DNA of 64,000 bases. It comes from Buddleja alternifolia (taxonomy: Eukaryota; Streptophyta; Magnoliopsida; Lamiales; Scrophulariaceae). Below are positions 23,171 through 35,965 of this stretch, piece after piece. The stretch covers positions 9,711,001-9,775,000 of the forward strand of contig CM033405.1 in the NCBI GenBank assembly GCA_019426215.1. Reading direction: 5' to 3'. The translations under genes were made by a program, and so were the position numbers. Positions within the stretch are counted from its first letter, which is position 1, and each line of letters begins with the position of its first letter. The notes beneath the pieces were generated by a model, which worked only from the letters and a program-made list of their open reading frames with translations, was not told where the DNA came from and searched no databases.

Positions 23171-24385
23171 GTGTTTATTTCTTCAACATTTTTCTTTTCA
23201 GTGTATGGAGGTATGCTCAACCTTGCAGCAAGGATCTTAATTGGAATGCCTTGCGTATTGGTGCTTCTAATATGTAAATGTCGAAGAAGGCATTTGTCCA
23301 TGTTTGATCTAATAGAAGGTTACCTACAAAGTACCAACAACCTCATGCCAATCAGATATTCCTATTCGAAAATAAAGAAAATGTCAAGAGGTTTTCGGGA
23401 AAAACTAGGCCAAGGAGGTTATGGTTCTGTTTACAAAGGAAAACTTCGAAGTGGGCATGATGTGGCAATAAAGGTACTTAGCAAGCCTAAAGGAAATGGA
23501 CAAGACTTCATCAATGAAGTTGCTACCATTGGAAGAATCCACCATGTAAATGTTGTTAAACTTGTTGGATATTGTGCAGAAAGATCTAAATGTGCCCTGG
23601 TATACGACTTCATGGCTAAAGGTTCACTCGAGAAGTACATCTTTAGCCAAGAAAAAAGTAATTCACTCACCTGGGAGAGGAAGTATGATATTGCTATTGG
23701 TGTCGCTCGGGGAATTGAATACTTACACAGAGGCTGCAACGTCCAAATCCTCCATTTTGATATCAAGCCTCACAATATACTTCTAGATGATAATTTCAAC
23801 CCGAAAATCTCTGATTTTGGGCTTGCTAAATTTTACTCCACGGAACATAATACTGTGACTCTCACTGCTGCTCGAGGAACAATAGGCTATGTGGCTCCTG
23901 AGCTGATCAATAGAAGCATTGGAAGTGTCTCGTATAAGGCTGATGTTTATAGTTTTGGAATGTTGCTGATTGAAATGGTAGGTTTAAAGAGAGACATCGT
24001 GGGAGATGACGATAAATCAAGTCAATATTTCCCAGATTGGATTTACGACCGCTTGAATCAAGGCGAGGACATTGAAATTGGAATATATTATGAAAATGGT
24101 GATGAGTTTGTGAAGAAAATCTCTAGAAAAATGATGATAGTTGGATTATGGTGCATAAGGATGAGTCCCAATGATCGCCCGTCAATGGGTGAAGTGGTAA
24201 AAATGCTCGAAAGTGAAAATGAGAATATACAAATGCCGCCTAGGCCTTGGGAATCGCATCAGGTTGCAAAAAATGAGGATCAAAACTGGGAAATAGAATC
24301 AACTGATTCCATAGCCTTGTTGGAAGATGATGCTTCCAATGATCAATTAAGGGTACTTTCTTGGAATGAAATTAGTGAATTATGA
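23171..24385 (+). CDS. LRK10-like receptor kinase, kinase exon only (locus 1)
   Basis: Encodes a Ser/Thr receptor-like kinase of the LRK10L (rust-resistance Lr10-type) group, expected at the plasma membrane. In the 404-residue frame: a membrane segment (about 16-36), a basic stop-transfer CKCRRRH, and a juxtamembrane [13 protein letters not shown]. The kinase has [11 protein letters not shown] (80-90), the ATP-lysine AIK (K101), catalytic loop LHFDIKPHN (D197; F replaces R of HRD, a non-RD kinase), DFG (215-217) and APE (243-245). A good acceptor TTTTCTTTTCAG ends at 23201, so the true exon probably starts at 23202, preceded by an exon I cannot find; otherwise translation could start at Met 23213. 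The kinase frame is intact to its stop. The usual galacturonan-binding/WAK-associated ectodomain is missing nearby. It may be a truncated gene, a kinase-only gene, or have a distant first exon. Confidence 0.85.
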   Translation: MFISSTFFFSVYGGMLNLAARILIGMPCVLVLLICKCRRRHLSMFDLIEGYLQSTNNLMPIRYSYSKIKKMSRGFREKLGQGGYGSVYKGKLRSGHDVAIKVLSKPKGNGQDFINEVATIGRIHHVNVVKLVGYCAERSKCALVYDFMAKGSLEKYIFSQEKSNSLTWERKYDIAIGVARGIEYLHRGCNVQILHFDIKPHNILLDDNFNPKISDFGLAKFYSTEHNTVTLTAARGTIGYVAPELINRSIGSVSYKADVYSFGMLLIEMVGLKRDIVGDDDKSSQYFPDWIYDRLNQGEDIEIGIYYENGDEFVKKISRKMMIVGLWCIRMSPNDRPSMGEVVKMLESENENIQMPPRPWESHQVAKNEDQNWEIESTDSIALLEDDASNDQLRVLSWNEISEL

Positions 24386-26190
24386 TTCATCGACTAGGAA
24401 TAGTGCCGGATATGATAATAATAATAATGGGATAGTAGCAACCCATGCACCTATATTTGATTTTATCATAAACAATTTCCATTTGTAATTTGCTTTCCTA
24501 AACTGTCAGCAATAATGTCCACTTAATTTCCGTTCTTTTACAAGACTAATAAATAACACGTGTGTTGCACGTGAACCATATAACATCGTTAAAGTAATCC
24601 ATGTATATAGATGTTGTTCAATTTGAAAATATTGTATATTTAAAACTTCAATAATAATTTAGCTAAGTGAATTACTATCTAATAAATCATAATTATTTGA
24701 AAAATTAAATATTGATCGACATGACTTACAGAATTTATATATAAAATAAACTAACTCTATCAAAAATTGAAGCCTAGATAATAGTAAATTTTTATATAAA
24801 TTTATGCTCCATTTGTTATTTTCTTGTTTATTTTAATGGATCGCGTTGTCTTCTTCCTTCCCCTCCTTGAGATCATTATGTACATAATTGGAATCTGGGT
24901 ATCTAGGTAGCTTATCGTTTCTTTTTTATTCGCTAGTTTTTATTTGCTTTCTTTGTTTCTAAACCAAATGTATAATTTTCTTCTCAAGATCGGATCATTC
25001 GATAAGTCTCTATTTTGAAAGTAAATTACATTCTTCGCAAAGTCATAATATGTTGGCATAGACATCGCTTTCCTTTTAGTTTGATTTTCTACTATTGAAT
25101 GTATATTTTTCATTTATAAAATTAAATTTGTTGATAAAATTGTAGGAGAAGTAAAAAATATGTATGTTCCATGTAACAACTTGTAATGCACAATAGAGAA
25201 AATAATAATAATAACTCTCATGTCCTATCGTGATTCTTGTTATCCTCGTTCTTTGAATTCCATTTTAACATCTCTTTTTAAACAAAAATTTAGTCATATT
25301 TCAATAAACATTCTTCTACCAACACTAATGATTTGGTTTCATAAATGTATTCTGTAAAATATATAATTTTTTTTGAAGTCTTTGCGAAATTTATAATTGA
25401 TTGACTGAACATTTAAAGTATTTGAATGCAATAAAGCGAAATCAATATAAATTTTTTAGTATATTTAAAGAAACTATGTTATTGAACATTATAAAAACCT
25501 AAATCATAATTTAACAAAATAAATTATAATTTTTTTTAGCTTTTACATGTTCTCTTATTTGACCTTGATGGCTTGTGATGTTATACATAAGTTATTTCTT
25601 TTTCATTTTTCTTTATGAATACTGAATTATATATTTCCTCATTTAGTATATGATTATTGATATTATTCTTTTTCCTCTCTTTAATTGATAAAATTTTGAA
25701 ATGAAATACAATCATAAGCAAAAGAATATCAATATTTTCTGAAATTATTTTATTTGTTGAGTAGGATTTACGTTATTTGCAGAACTTATGCATGACTCAA
25801 TATTAAAGATTCATTAAGATTAAAGTTGAAATGATAAAAAGACTTAATTTTTCAAAAAACTCAATATGTATAAATATCTTGAAAAATTATATGTCATTGA
25901 ATTGTTATTAATATACCTTTTGAGTTTGTAATTTTCATAGCAAAAGAAATTTATATTTACTCCTGATGATGAGTTGTTTATATTGATACAGATTTGGAGT
26001 TCGTATTATTAATATGGTTAATTGTTATGAATTATATTATAAAAATTTATTCATAATTCAACATATAATTATTGAAAATACATATTTTCAATAATTATGT
26101 ATATTAGGAAATAAAGATTTTATCAAGTTATATGCTTAATAAATTTAATAGTTTTAACTTAAAGAAAATGCAACATAGAAAATGAGTCTT
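24386..26190. other. Intergenic, AT-rich
   Basis: Downstream of locus 1. No coding frame. Holds the Helitron-like end at 24547. Confidence 0.6.
24547..24573 (-). mobile_element. Candidate Helitron 3' end
   Basis: On the minus strand a hairpin (CACGTG-CAACA-CACGTG) is followed after about 10 nt by TTAG then T. Helitrons end with a short hairpin and CTRR inserted before T; here the first base of CTRR is changed. The element would extend to the right, but no 5' TC end was identified. Confidence 0.45.
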
Positions 26191-26194
26191 ACCA

Positions 26195-26245
26195 AAGACC
26201 TGTTGGTCTAGCGGTATCCACATCCCACTTTATTTGAGAGGTCCT
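26195..26245 (+). repeat. tRNA-related SINE-like head, fragment
   Basis: TTGGTCTAGCGGTA resembles an A box and GAGGTCCTGGGTTTTATAAC a degraded B box, about 35 nt apart, as in the head of plant SINEs. There is no cloverleaf and no 3' CCA pairing, so it is not a tRNA gene. Confidence 0.35.
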
Positions 26246-26995
26246 GGGTTTTATAACAATTTTAATAATCGTTTAATTTTTCTTTTCTTTCAAAATTTGA
26301 ATTTAAGATTTAAAAATTCAATACCATTAATTAGAAAGGCATTCTAGTCAGATCACAAAAATCATTAGCAGAGTCCTAAGGGAACCCTAACGAACACGAA
26401 CAAATGTAAACATTTGTAATCGTTAGGGGTACAAGTAAATTGTAATTAGGCCAATTGTCGGGGATGTAAATCTAAGTACCCATATCTTAAAGTGATATCT
26501 GTCCATTAGTATCCGGTTTGATGTAACAAATCACTTCCAAGAATACAACAAAATTTATGTAACTTCACCAACAATTCTGAAAGTTGCCTAAATATTCTCC
26601 ACGAATTGTGCATATAATTGATAGCAATTGAAAAGTAAGAAGAAGAATGACTGGATAATTTTAATTGTATATTTTATATTTTTCTGAAGTGTAATCACTT
26701 ATTTATAGATGTCTAAAAATTTGCTACAAATTGTTGTCTATTAAGTAGAAAACTTTTCATTAGAAGACACAATAATTCATTCAGTCATTTTCCACAAACG
26801 CCTATATCACTTAGATGCACTCTTTCGGAATTGCTATAACCATATTATTTAGGTTATAATCTTTCGGAATTGCTATAACCATATTATTTAGGTTATAATC
26901 TTTCGGAATTGCTATAACCATATTATTTAGGTTATAATCTAGTGTGTTGCGCCCACATAAAAGTTAAATTTAATCTCTTTCGGAATTGCTATAAC

Positions 26996-27698
26996 TAGGG
27001 GTGGGCTAACGGGTCGGATTTTCGAGTACCCACCCGACCCGATCGGGTTGGGATCTATTGGGTGGGATTTTTTGCAGAAAATCGGGTATTGGGTATTACC
27101 CAATACCCGATTGGGATTTTGGGTCGGGTATCGGGTAGGAAATTCCTAGCCGATATACCCATTGGGTACCCGAAATGAACAGTAACCCCGAAATGAACAG
27201 TTAAAAAATATATATAAAATAAATATGTACCTAACTACTAAGATAAATATGTACCTAAATATATATATAAAATAAATATGTAATAAGATTGGTGTTTAAT
27301 TTGTGTTAGACTTGGTTGCTTGGGCTCAACGTTAATTTAATCGAATGAGTTATCTTATTTATTTTCAATTCTCATTTCATGTGGTAAATTGTTGAATAGT
27401 TGTTATAAATTATAAATCGATTGATTAATTATAGTTGTTAATTTGTTATTCATTTGAATTTGATTAATTAAAAAATTTGAATTAAACAAAAAAAAGAAAA
27501 AAAAAATAAACCAAGGTTAGGCATCAAAACAGAGGCAGGGGCAGCCTCTGTTTTGCTGCCTAACATTGCCTTGCAATCTGCTACAGGAACCGGGTACCCG
27601 ATACCTGAATTTTCGGGTACTTATTGGGTACTAAAATTCGATACCCAATACCCGAAAACCCGAACCCGATAGCCCCAATACCCGATATCCCTCCCCTA
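26996..27698. mobile_element. hAT-like non-autonomous element
   Basis: 703 bp flanked by an exact 8-bp duplication GCTATAAC (26988-26995 and 27699-27706). Ends are TAGGGGTGGGCTAACGGG and, inverted, TAGGGGAGGGATATCGGG. The subterminal parts are rich in CGGGTA-type motifs. An 8-bp TSD and this TIR style fit hAT. No transposase frame. Confidence 0.88.
27517..27563. other. Strong hairpin inside the hAT-like element
   Basis: TTAGGCATCAAAACAGAGGC (27517-27536) pairs with 27544-27563, with 12 perfect inner base pairs, about 18 of 20 overall and a 7-base loop. Confidence 0.85.
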
Positions 27699-28204
27699 GC
27701 TATAACCATATTATTTAGGTTATAATCTAGTGTGTTACGCCCACATAAAAGTTAAATTTAATCTCAAGCAAGCGATTTTGATTGCATATGTACACATGCA
27801 TGTGCCTCCAAGTGCCGGCATAAAAGCACAAACAATGGGCCATGCGCCTGTGCGGTGCAATGCTAGAGCATAACTCTTTTTATTTATTAGTAAATTAATA
27901 TACTAGCTTCTAATATAAAAAGACACTTAAAGCCTCCTAGACTTTTTATGTGGGACGAACTCATTAAAAATATTTCTTCATTGTTTTAATTCTTCCATCT
28001 ATAACTTTACAATCTATTCCATATTTTTACGATATTTATACCTCCCAGTGATAAAGCACAAGAAACCTTAATTATCAATAGTTTGTCATGCATAGGCTGT
28101 AGTTCGGTTTTTAGCATGCCATTAAAGCAGTGGTTTAGAATCCCATTTACATCTCGTATGTTTTTCGGGTCTCGATGGATTAACTTTCAAAGCATTAGTC
28201 TGTA

Positions 28205-28660
28205 ATCCACTAACGCAAACTTGGAGGATTTTGCCAAGTTTGCACTATAATCAGCAGAGACAGTTAATTATGGTGGTTGATCGTAAAGATCGTTCTTTTA
28301 AAGTTATAGCCACTAGTGATATTTATGGCGACAAATCTGTACCCACAGAAGTATATGGCGACAAATCTTTACCCTTCAAAGTATGAGGATTTGGGAGCTT
28401 GATCATGCGAAATTTGTTTGGGTTGAAGTAAGTAGGATGCCACCAAGGTATTTTCGAGCCCTTTTGAGATTATCAGCAGAAAGATTCGAATGCTTCGGGC
28501 AGGACAATTTGATATGCTTCACATCATGGAACCAAGGGAAAGGTCTTCTATATGATGTGGATAAAAAGGTGTGGTCTTGGATCGCGGGATGTGCTCTCCA
28601 ATCATATAACAGCTAGGTCTGTTTCTATGAGCCAAGATTTGATTCTATGATCTACTGATA
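28205..28660 (+). pseudogene. F-box/kelch protein fragment (At5g15710-type), broken
   Basis: Frame from about 28205 reads [19 protein letters not shown] then [20 protein letters not shown] and stops at 28384-28386 after a duplicated YGDKS. Frame 28383-28613 reads [20 protein letters not shown]...[15 protein letters not shown]...[17 protein letters not shown], ends at TAG, and continues after it as VCFYEPRFD. From memory this is the C-terminal kelch-like half of an F-box protein like Arabidopsis At5g15710, a substrate adaptor of SCF ubiquitin ligases. The F-box and the middle of the kelch part are missing, and a deletion joins the two blocks. The match is close, so the copy is probably fairly young. 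Confidence 0.8.
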
Positions 28661-29366
28661 CTGATGGTTCGTTTGTATATTATATCACCTTATGTAAACA
28701 GCTGACCCTCTTTCTTATATATTTCCATTGATGGGCCATTTTTGGTAGTTATGCCATAACTTGTGTTGATATACATACTGTTGTTGTGCTGCTTACATGA
28801 TTTCTTTGTGCATAAACCATGGATCAAAATGGTGGAGGCATTAAAAAAGACCATCTGTAATTAAAGCTACTAATTATTCAACGTTTAATTACTCATACAC
28901 AAAATTGTAAGTACAATTCTGGACACTCAAGTCAGCTTTAAAGGTTTTGTATGATTAATAGTTTACATTCATCCTTCGATCACTCTGTATTCAGGAAGCG
29001 TCGGGTGTGATGAATGTGTGTTTCACTTTGTTTTTGAATTTTTAATGAATGTGTGTTTCACTTTTTATCCTCACCATATGACTAGTCTTGAATGTAAGTA
29101 TAGTTTGTCGCTCCAGTCAATTGCTTAGATGCAATCCAGGTATAGAGATTTAGATCCAGTCCTGTTGAGGCTCAAGTTTTCATAACTTGATTATTCTTGC
29201 GTTTTTATTGGCTTGTAGTATTGTGTTCGGTGTAGAAGATTCATTTGTTTTTGTACTGAAGGCTGAAGGCAAAACACGTTGGTATTATCTATGGTATTCA
29301 AATCTCAAAACAAGAGATAAACAGTTAATAAACGCGTAGTTTAGTTGTTCGGAATTTTTTTATGTA

Positions 29367-29394
29367 CTAGTAAAGAGTACGTGCGTTGCACGTG
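29367..29394 (-). mobile_element. Candidate Helitron 3' end
   Basis: Minus strand: hairpin ACGTGC-AAC-GCACGT, then 8 nt, then CTAG followed by T. This is the canonical Helitron terminus. The body would lie to the right; its 5' end was not found. Confidence 0.55.
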
Positions 29395-32300
29395 ATTCAT
29401 ATGAATTTATTGAAATAATTGAATAAACAAAATGCTTGAATGAATAAAATTGAATTTTTTTGAACAATAGTACAATACTACCTAAATAAGCTAAATGATA
29501 CACAATGATTAAAGTTGAGATGACAAATAGCAAAGATTTAAATAAAGTCGGTTTAATCTAATTTGAAAGTTTCATTTGTCCATCCTTCTCTTATTTGATT
29601 TTGATGGACGTCTCAACCTTCTTTTTACTCGATTTCACTAATTTATTTTATACTAATTGCTCAATGTTTGTATATTATCACTTTAAATTATGTGTTGTCC
29701 TTTTTCTTATTGTTTATTATCAGTTGCTTTGTTTTGTTTCTATGACCTTCTTTAGAATCTGTAATGTGTTTGCTTTTAGTTTCCGTTGGTGTATAAACTT
29801 TTTGGAGATTTACAAGGAAAATCATTTTCCTTTTCCCACACTTTTCCTCACTAGTTGGCGAGGAAAAGATATTGTCTCAAATTAGTATTAGTTTTTCCTT
29901 CCCAATTTCTCTATTAACTAATCAATAAAAAATTGTTTTTCTTGTGTTTTCTTTTCTTTACCCTTGTAATTTCCTTGGACCAAACAGAGCGTTAATCATC
30001 CCCCATCAACTGAAGCAATGTAGATCAATAACATAACAAAGTTGAAGGATGAATATTGTATTCTTATAAGTTGACAAAGTTGATTGATTCTTCTAACACG
30101 GGTGTGCCTTTTGCTAATATTTAAAACATAACATTCATCAAAGAATAATATATGGTTAATATTGTGTATTTAGTCAAATTACTTATTTCTAATGTTCTTT
30201 CGCATAATAATATTTTGTTTGAAAGTTTTTTTAGCTCAATTGTCTACCATATGTGATAAAAAGATCCCAGGGAGAAAAAAAGAAATGCTTAGTTTATCAA
30301 TTACTTTTTTTAATTCTTGTAATAACTAATTTTATTCCTACTTCATTGCTATTCTTCCTAATTGTGTTGTTAAGTTTGCAATTAAATAGTAAATTATTGA
30401 ACTCACTTGTAAGTTTTCATTTTTCCTGCTTTAATAACTTTTTTATCATCTTATTGATTTAATTTAAAGTTAAAGTCTTGTTTTATCAATTGGATTATCA
30501 CACAATCATAGTTTTCATGAATTTAGAATTTTTGGATTTTTTTTTCGTGTATGTATATCCACGTAAGCCATTACGTGCTTCTGTATTGTGAATAATTTAT
30601 AGTATAATTTTAAAATGAGTATGCTTGGAAGACTTAACATATTTGGTACATTTATGTTGAATTAATAGAAATCAAGTCGCGTAAGTAGTTAAGTTAATAT
30701 TAATACTACAAAATGTGCCTCAATATTAGCTTTTGTTTTATTATATAAAGAAATTAAAACAAATGATAATGTCAGTGTCATCTACCACTTAATCTCAGTG
30801 TAAACATTTAATAGTTCATGCATATTCATGCATGACAAAATAATTGGACAGACACGTATTTTGAGTTGTCAACCTCCTGAAATTTGTAGAGAAAACGTTT
30901 TATGAGATTCAAATTGAATAAATGTACATTATTAACTAATCATTTTCTTCACTTGGAGCTCATTAAAATCTTATTTATCATAATTTAGCATTTAAGAATT
31001 ACGTATTTAGGATACTTCGTAGAACTTGAAGTAAACATCCACCGATTAATTGTCCCATCCTACCAGCCATCGTTGTTGAAAACATCCACCAGATCAACAT
31101 ACAACAACCTTATAGTCGGTCGTTCAGGTAGTTGAGGCGCCAACCATACCTCATAGTATCTATTAACTTTTGTTATGTATGAATGCTTCATATTTTTATC
31201 ATAAATGTTCAAAATTTATGCGATTCTGCTGGAGGAGTATATGAGTTGAATTTTTTCCTCTTTTTTAATGCTACGTAATGATCTCCAACTTTTTCCACTT
31301 CATTTATTCTAAAGAACACCATTTCAAAAAGATTAATTTTCAAACTTATCATCCCATTGAGGTTCAGGCAAAAGCCAAATATAATACAAACGCAAAAGCA
31401 CAATATACTTTGTATATACACATTCAATATCAAAGAGAAGCACAACCACATATATATGAACTGTTTATATTTTTATTACAAAGTAGAACATCAACCACTT
31501 TCAGCTTGCTTTCGGAGCTCCTCGATCTCCATCTGAACTCTCTCTAAATGCTCTCTCAACTAACGTATTTCATTATTGATTGGGATAATTGCACAAGAAC
31601 CATGGAAAGCTGCATCTAACTAACGAATAAGGATTCAAACGTGATGCTCCAAATAAATTGTATATCAATTCCAAATTCAAATTTATTTCACTAATTTCAC
31701 AAGCAAGATCGAGCCTTTACACTTCTATCGAGTAGACATAAAAAGGGAATAAAAGAAATTATGAAATTTCAATGAAAAGCAATTGAAAACCAAATAGTAT
31801 ATCAATTTAAGATTAAAATTTATTTTTCACTAATTCCATAAGCAAGATTCAGACTCTACTTGGAACACAAGGGTGCGCTACGCAAAAACCTTAACACAAG
31901 GGAGTTTGGCGCAGGTTTCACTTATCACAGGGGGGTCTTATGCAATTATCCCTTATTGATTTTAATTATCTGAGTAACTTGTGCCATTGCGTCTGATTTG
32001 AGTTGAGCAGTTTGCACATCGTCTAGATTAATTCTCATTGTGATTGAAGAACAATTGATCTTTTAACAATAACTTTTTTATGAAAATAGAAATTTAATCA
32101 AATCAAATAAACAATTAATCTAACACAAAGAAAGCCACACAATTATATGAAACTTATAAACTCAATCGAGAATATTGAAATAGGTTGTCTCATTTTTATT
32201 TTTAGGGATATATACTCACACTCTCTCAAAGATGGAGTAATTAGACAAACCTCCTCTCTGACTAATTGATAACTACAAACACCCCCCCTTAGGGGGTCTA

Positions 32301-32476
32301 TTTATAAGGTTTACAGGCGGTGCAATTGTAAGAAATCTTTCACATGAGGGGTGTGTTTGTAATTATCAATTAGTAAGGGTAGATTTGTGTAATTACCCCA
32401 TCATTGAGGGGGTGTGAGTGTAATTATCCCTTATTTTTATTTTGATATTTTAAAATTAAACTTGGCTTCAACAGGG
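29395..32476. other. Intergenic, no gene seen
   Basis: AT-rich. Short frames at 29595, 30253 and 31209-31547 are low-complexity and show no domain. Around 31860-31950 and 32280-32430 there are 'gggg-tct/taattatccc' motifs shared with 35830-36010 and 37370-37475, so relic repeat sequence is present. Confidence 0.55.
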
Positions 32477-32551
32477 TGATACTTGGTGGATCCGAGAGTA
32501 CAACTCCCGATCAATATTCAACACACAAAGTGTTAAAACATAATAATAAAA

Positions 32552-32589
<38 letters not shown>

Positions 32590-32711
32590 ATTTTGGTGGA
32601 CCCCCACGTATTTTAATAATATATATATATTGGTGGACCTCCCAACATATTTTAACACTATTTGTGGTGGATATTTGTTCATGAGTGGACTTCCGGATCC
32701 ACCAAGTATCA
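32477..32711. mobile_element. Small inverted-repeat element (MITE-like) with microsatellite
   Basis: Ends are an exact 18-bp inverted repeat, TGATACTTGGTGGATCCG (32477-32494 and 32694-32711). Inside is an (AT)n(GT)n run at about 32552-32590 and internal GGTGGACC motifs. I could not delimit a TSD, so the superfamily is open. Confidence 0.7.
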
Positions 32712-33023
32712 GCCGCTCCAGCATTAGGAAATTGCATGTAGTTGTTATTGTAAGAACATTGGATGTGCCAACCTACGAGGTGGAGACTTTGGACAGCTAT
32801 AGACACGATCAAAAACTACAAAATATTGTAAATTCAAAGCCACCTTTGAAAATAGAATGTAATCATTTGAGCCATGAGATGACTATAAATAAATTCTAGA
32901 AAGTTGAATCAATATTCACATTCACAATAATCATTTTAATTTAGTATTAAATTCCAAGAAACATATCCATTGAACAAACTTGTGAATTATTAATATCAAG
33001 TTCATGTACATTCATTTTATTAT

Positions 33024-33056
<33 letters not shown>

Positions 33057-34935
33057 TATTATTTATTAGATGATAACATGAATTTATTACTATGGAGTTA
33101 TTTTTGTTCTTAGATAAAGGTTAAGAAATGTAAATAATCACGTATCATCCATACTCTATGATTTATATTCTTAACTTATTTGTGAAGATTAATTTAACCC
33201 TATATGTAAATCATGCTAGGAAAAAAGTAAGGTTCATTACGTATATAGATTTATTGCATTAAAAATTTACTGAACCTAGAGTTTTGAAAAAATTCAAAGA
33301 TACCCATTGTATACACTACTATAATTAATTATTATATATATTCATAAATTATTTTGCTTCCATTTTTATTAATTGGAATTCTTGTGACAGTACCATTGAT
33401 TTAAAGTTTTAATTTGAGGAAAAAATGATTATCATGTTGCAGGTGGCATAACATTCATACATATTTTACTCTCCATTTCTTTCTCTTTTTTTTTTATTTT
33501 TTCTATTTTCAGTTCATGTATTTTTAAATATAAATTTAAAAACTTTGTTAGAAAGATATGAACTAAAACTATAAAAAGACAAATACACATTCATAATATT
33601 GTGAAAATTCACAACACAGAGTTGAAAAAAGAAGAAAACACATGAAGAGAAAGGAATTTTTATTTTATTTTGTTATAAAAAGAAATTTTATTAGTCAAAT
33701 AATCTTTTGTCCAAAAAAAAAAAAAAAACTAGTCAAATAATCTATTGCATAATAAATAAATATAATGTGTAGGGTTTACCAATTCATTTTTCTTTCTTTT
33801 TTAACGGCAAAGGTAGTGGAATTAATATGTTTTTGAACCCTTTTGAACTTTTTTATCCTGAATTCCTCTACCACTCCCAGTCTAAGTTACCGTCGGACAT
33901 GCAACGTTTAGGATGACATATGTTTGCAGAGAGAATTTACCTACAAGCTGGAATGCCAATTTGACTTTGATACTGTTCTTCTTACAAAATTATAACTTTT
34001 ATAATCAAAATTTCATACACAAAAAAGAAAAGGAAGACAATCAAAACTTCATAGAATCAGTTTTTTGGATTGAATTGCTCTTTCAAAATATTTTCTTTAG
34101 AATTATGCATATCCTATATGTTATTAAATTTTTTTTAAAGTTTTGGACCCAAATTTATGCAGAAGACCCATTATCAAAAGGGCCAGTTTTGACTCAATAG
34201 GGTACACGTGTATTACAGGAAAAAAATTAAAGGCTAGGTTTTAGTTAAGTACTTTTGACATTAATTGTAATTTGTACCTCTTTCATCATTTGTAAAATAC
34301 TCACTCCTCTCACGTGGATGTAGGAAATAGCCGAACCACATGTTGCGTGTGTCTATAATCTTTATACTCTTATTTTGTGAATTGTTGTAACACTACATAT
34401 AACTATAACATGTATTATTGGTCATATAATTAATTCACATCTGCTAATAGCTCTGACATTCTAATATTTCATGTAACCAACACTATCATTGTATCTCAAA
34501 GATTCTTGTACACTATTAGCAATAATACAAAAATTTGCTAAACACCTTATCGATCAGTAATGATTTCTTTCCGGGCACGTCATCAATTTCCAACTTCTCT
34601 CGGCATATCATTCCCGACCTTCCATTGGCAACCAAATCTTTGAAAATGAATTGAATATTTTCAGCTAACTACCAAAATTGAGTCAAGATCTTTATCAACT
34701 AATGAGATTATCAGATAGCTCCTTCATTATACATTGAGGAATGGCAATAAGTGCACTTCTGGCAAAACTTGGACAATAATAGATTCACTATCTCTTTTTC
34801 GAAGGGCCGTCGGCACTACAAGAGCTTCTTGGAGAGCATGGCAGTACGTTGCATGAATGTAGGAAGGAGTTTAGCATTGGCTTTTGAATCTTTCTTTTAT
34901 TTAACTATTTTTTAACAATCTTAAGGATCGTTCCA
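32712..34935. other. Intergenic, no gene seen
   Basis: AT-rich, with a (TAA)n run at about 33024-33055. The frame 33913-34200 shows no domain. Confidence 0.55.
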
Positions 34936-34943
34936 CAATAATA

Positions 34944-35240
34944 TCAATAGATATTAAGGGTCATTTCTGCTAAATAATTTGTTACCAGAGTCTTTATGTT
35001 TCGGATACTTATCAACTGAATCGAACTTGGTTTGATATCAATCTGATCTTCTAATATTGTAAAAGGTGAGTTTTCGACAATCCTTAATGATGCAACCGAG
35101 GGGATGTTCATCAACATTTCCCTTGGCCACCAAATTCCAAACCACTTTAGAATCATCACCACAATTCGTTTCGGCCGTTGTTCCCAAGCTAGTTCCATCC
35201 CTTCACGCAGTGCTAGGACTTCAGCCACTATCAAATAAAG
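34944..35240 (-). pseudogene. RNase H-like (RVT_3) fragment
   Basis: The minus-strand frame reads IVAEVLALREGMELAWEQRPKRIVV and ends SIRNIKTLVTNYLAEM, which fits the AE.LAL..GL.lA motif and the final '..N..VTN.LA' block of RNase H domains in plant LINE-derived proteins. The middle acidic residues are not preserved and the downstream part is missing. Confidence 0.6.
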
Positions 35241-35965
35241 TGATTTGCAGCATTTCTCTCATCAGTTTTCTGTTGAATGAAGATAATTGTACGGTATATG
35301 CAGAGGACACAAGGAAATCATAAGTGATTTTCAACAATTTACTTATCTCTTCAAGACAATTGAATGGAATTTGTAGATGACAAAGTGAATTATATATGAC
35401 TTTCAATATTCTTGTGAACCACTCATATTAATATACATTGAACAAGGTTTTAGTATTAATTTTAAGTTCAAGCACATTCATTTGATAATGATAATTATTA
35501 TTTTAATATTAATTTTTCTTTAATTTGAGGATGATATTAATTTATTACTATAGGGTTATTTTAGTCTTTACAACAAAATTAAGAAGTGTAAATCATGTAA
35601 ATCACTCATGTGTAAATCATCCTAAATTATTCATACTTTTAGAATAGATATAGATATAGATATAGATTGGACATTCCTAATCCATGTCAGTTGTATGGTA
35701 GGATGAGTTGAGTATGGAATAGGGGAAACATATGTGGATGGAGATAAATGTTTTTGTGCTTTGAGTGACATTATTATTTGAATTATTGGCTTCTGCTTGC
35801 ATAAAACTCTAAACATTTTAGAGAAAATTACATGTACCCTCCTCATTTTTAGTGTTAATTACCGAAAATCCCCTGTATAAAGTCTCCCTCATATTAAAGT
35901 ATTCTTACAATTACCTTCCTGTGTATTTAAATGTTCTTACAATTTCACTCCTTTTAAACCTTACA

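Larger units (their letters stand above)
26821..27762 (+). repeat. 39-bp tandem repeat with 77-bp extension, split by a transposon
   Basis: Unit TCTTTCGGAATTGCTATAAC... (39 bp) starts at 26821, 26860, 26899 and 26976. The third copy plus the following CTAGTGTGTTGCGCCCACAT block forms a 77-bp unit. This larger unit is repeated once from 26976 to about 27762, with the 703-bp element at 26996 inside it. Confidence 0.9.

Noticed and set aside
26195..26245. Possible tRNA gene
   Set aside because: A- and B-box-like words are present but no acceptor stem, anticodon loop or intact T-loop could be formed. Kept only as a SINE-like fragment.
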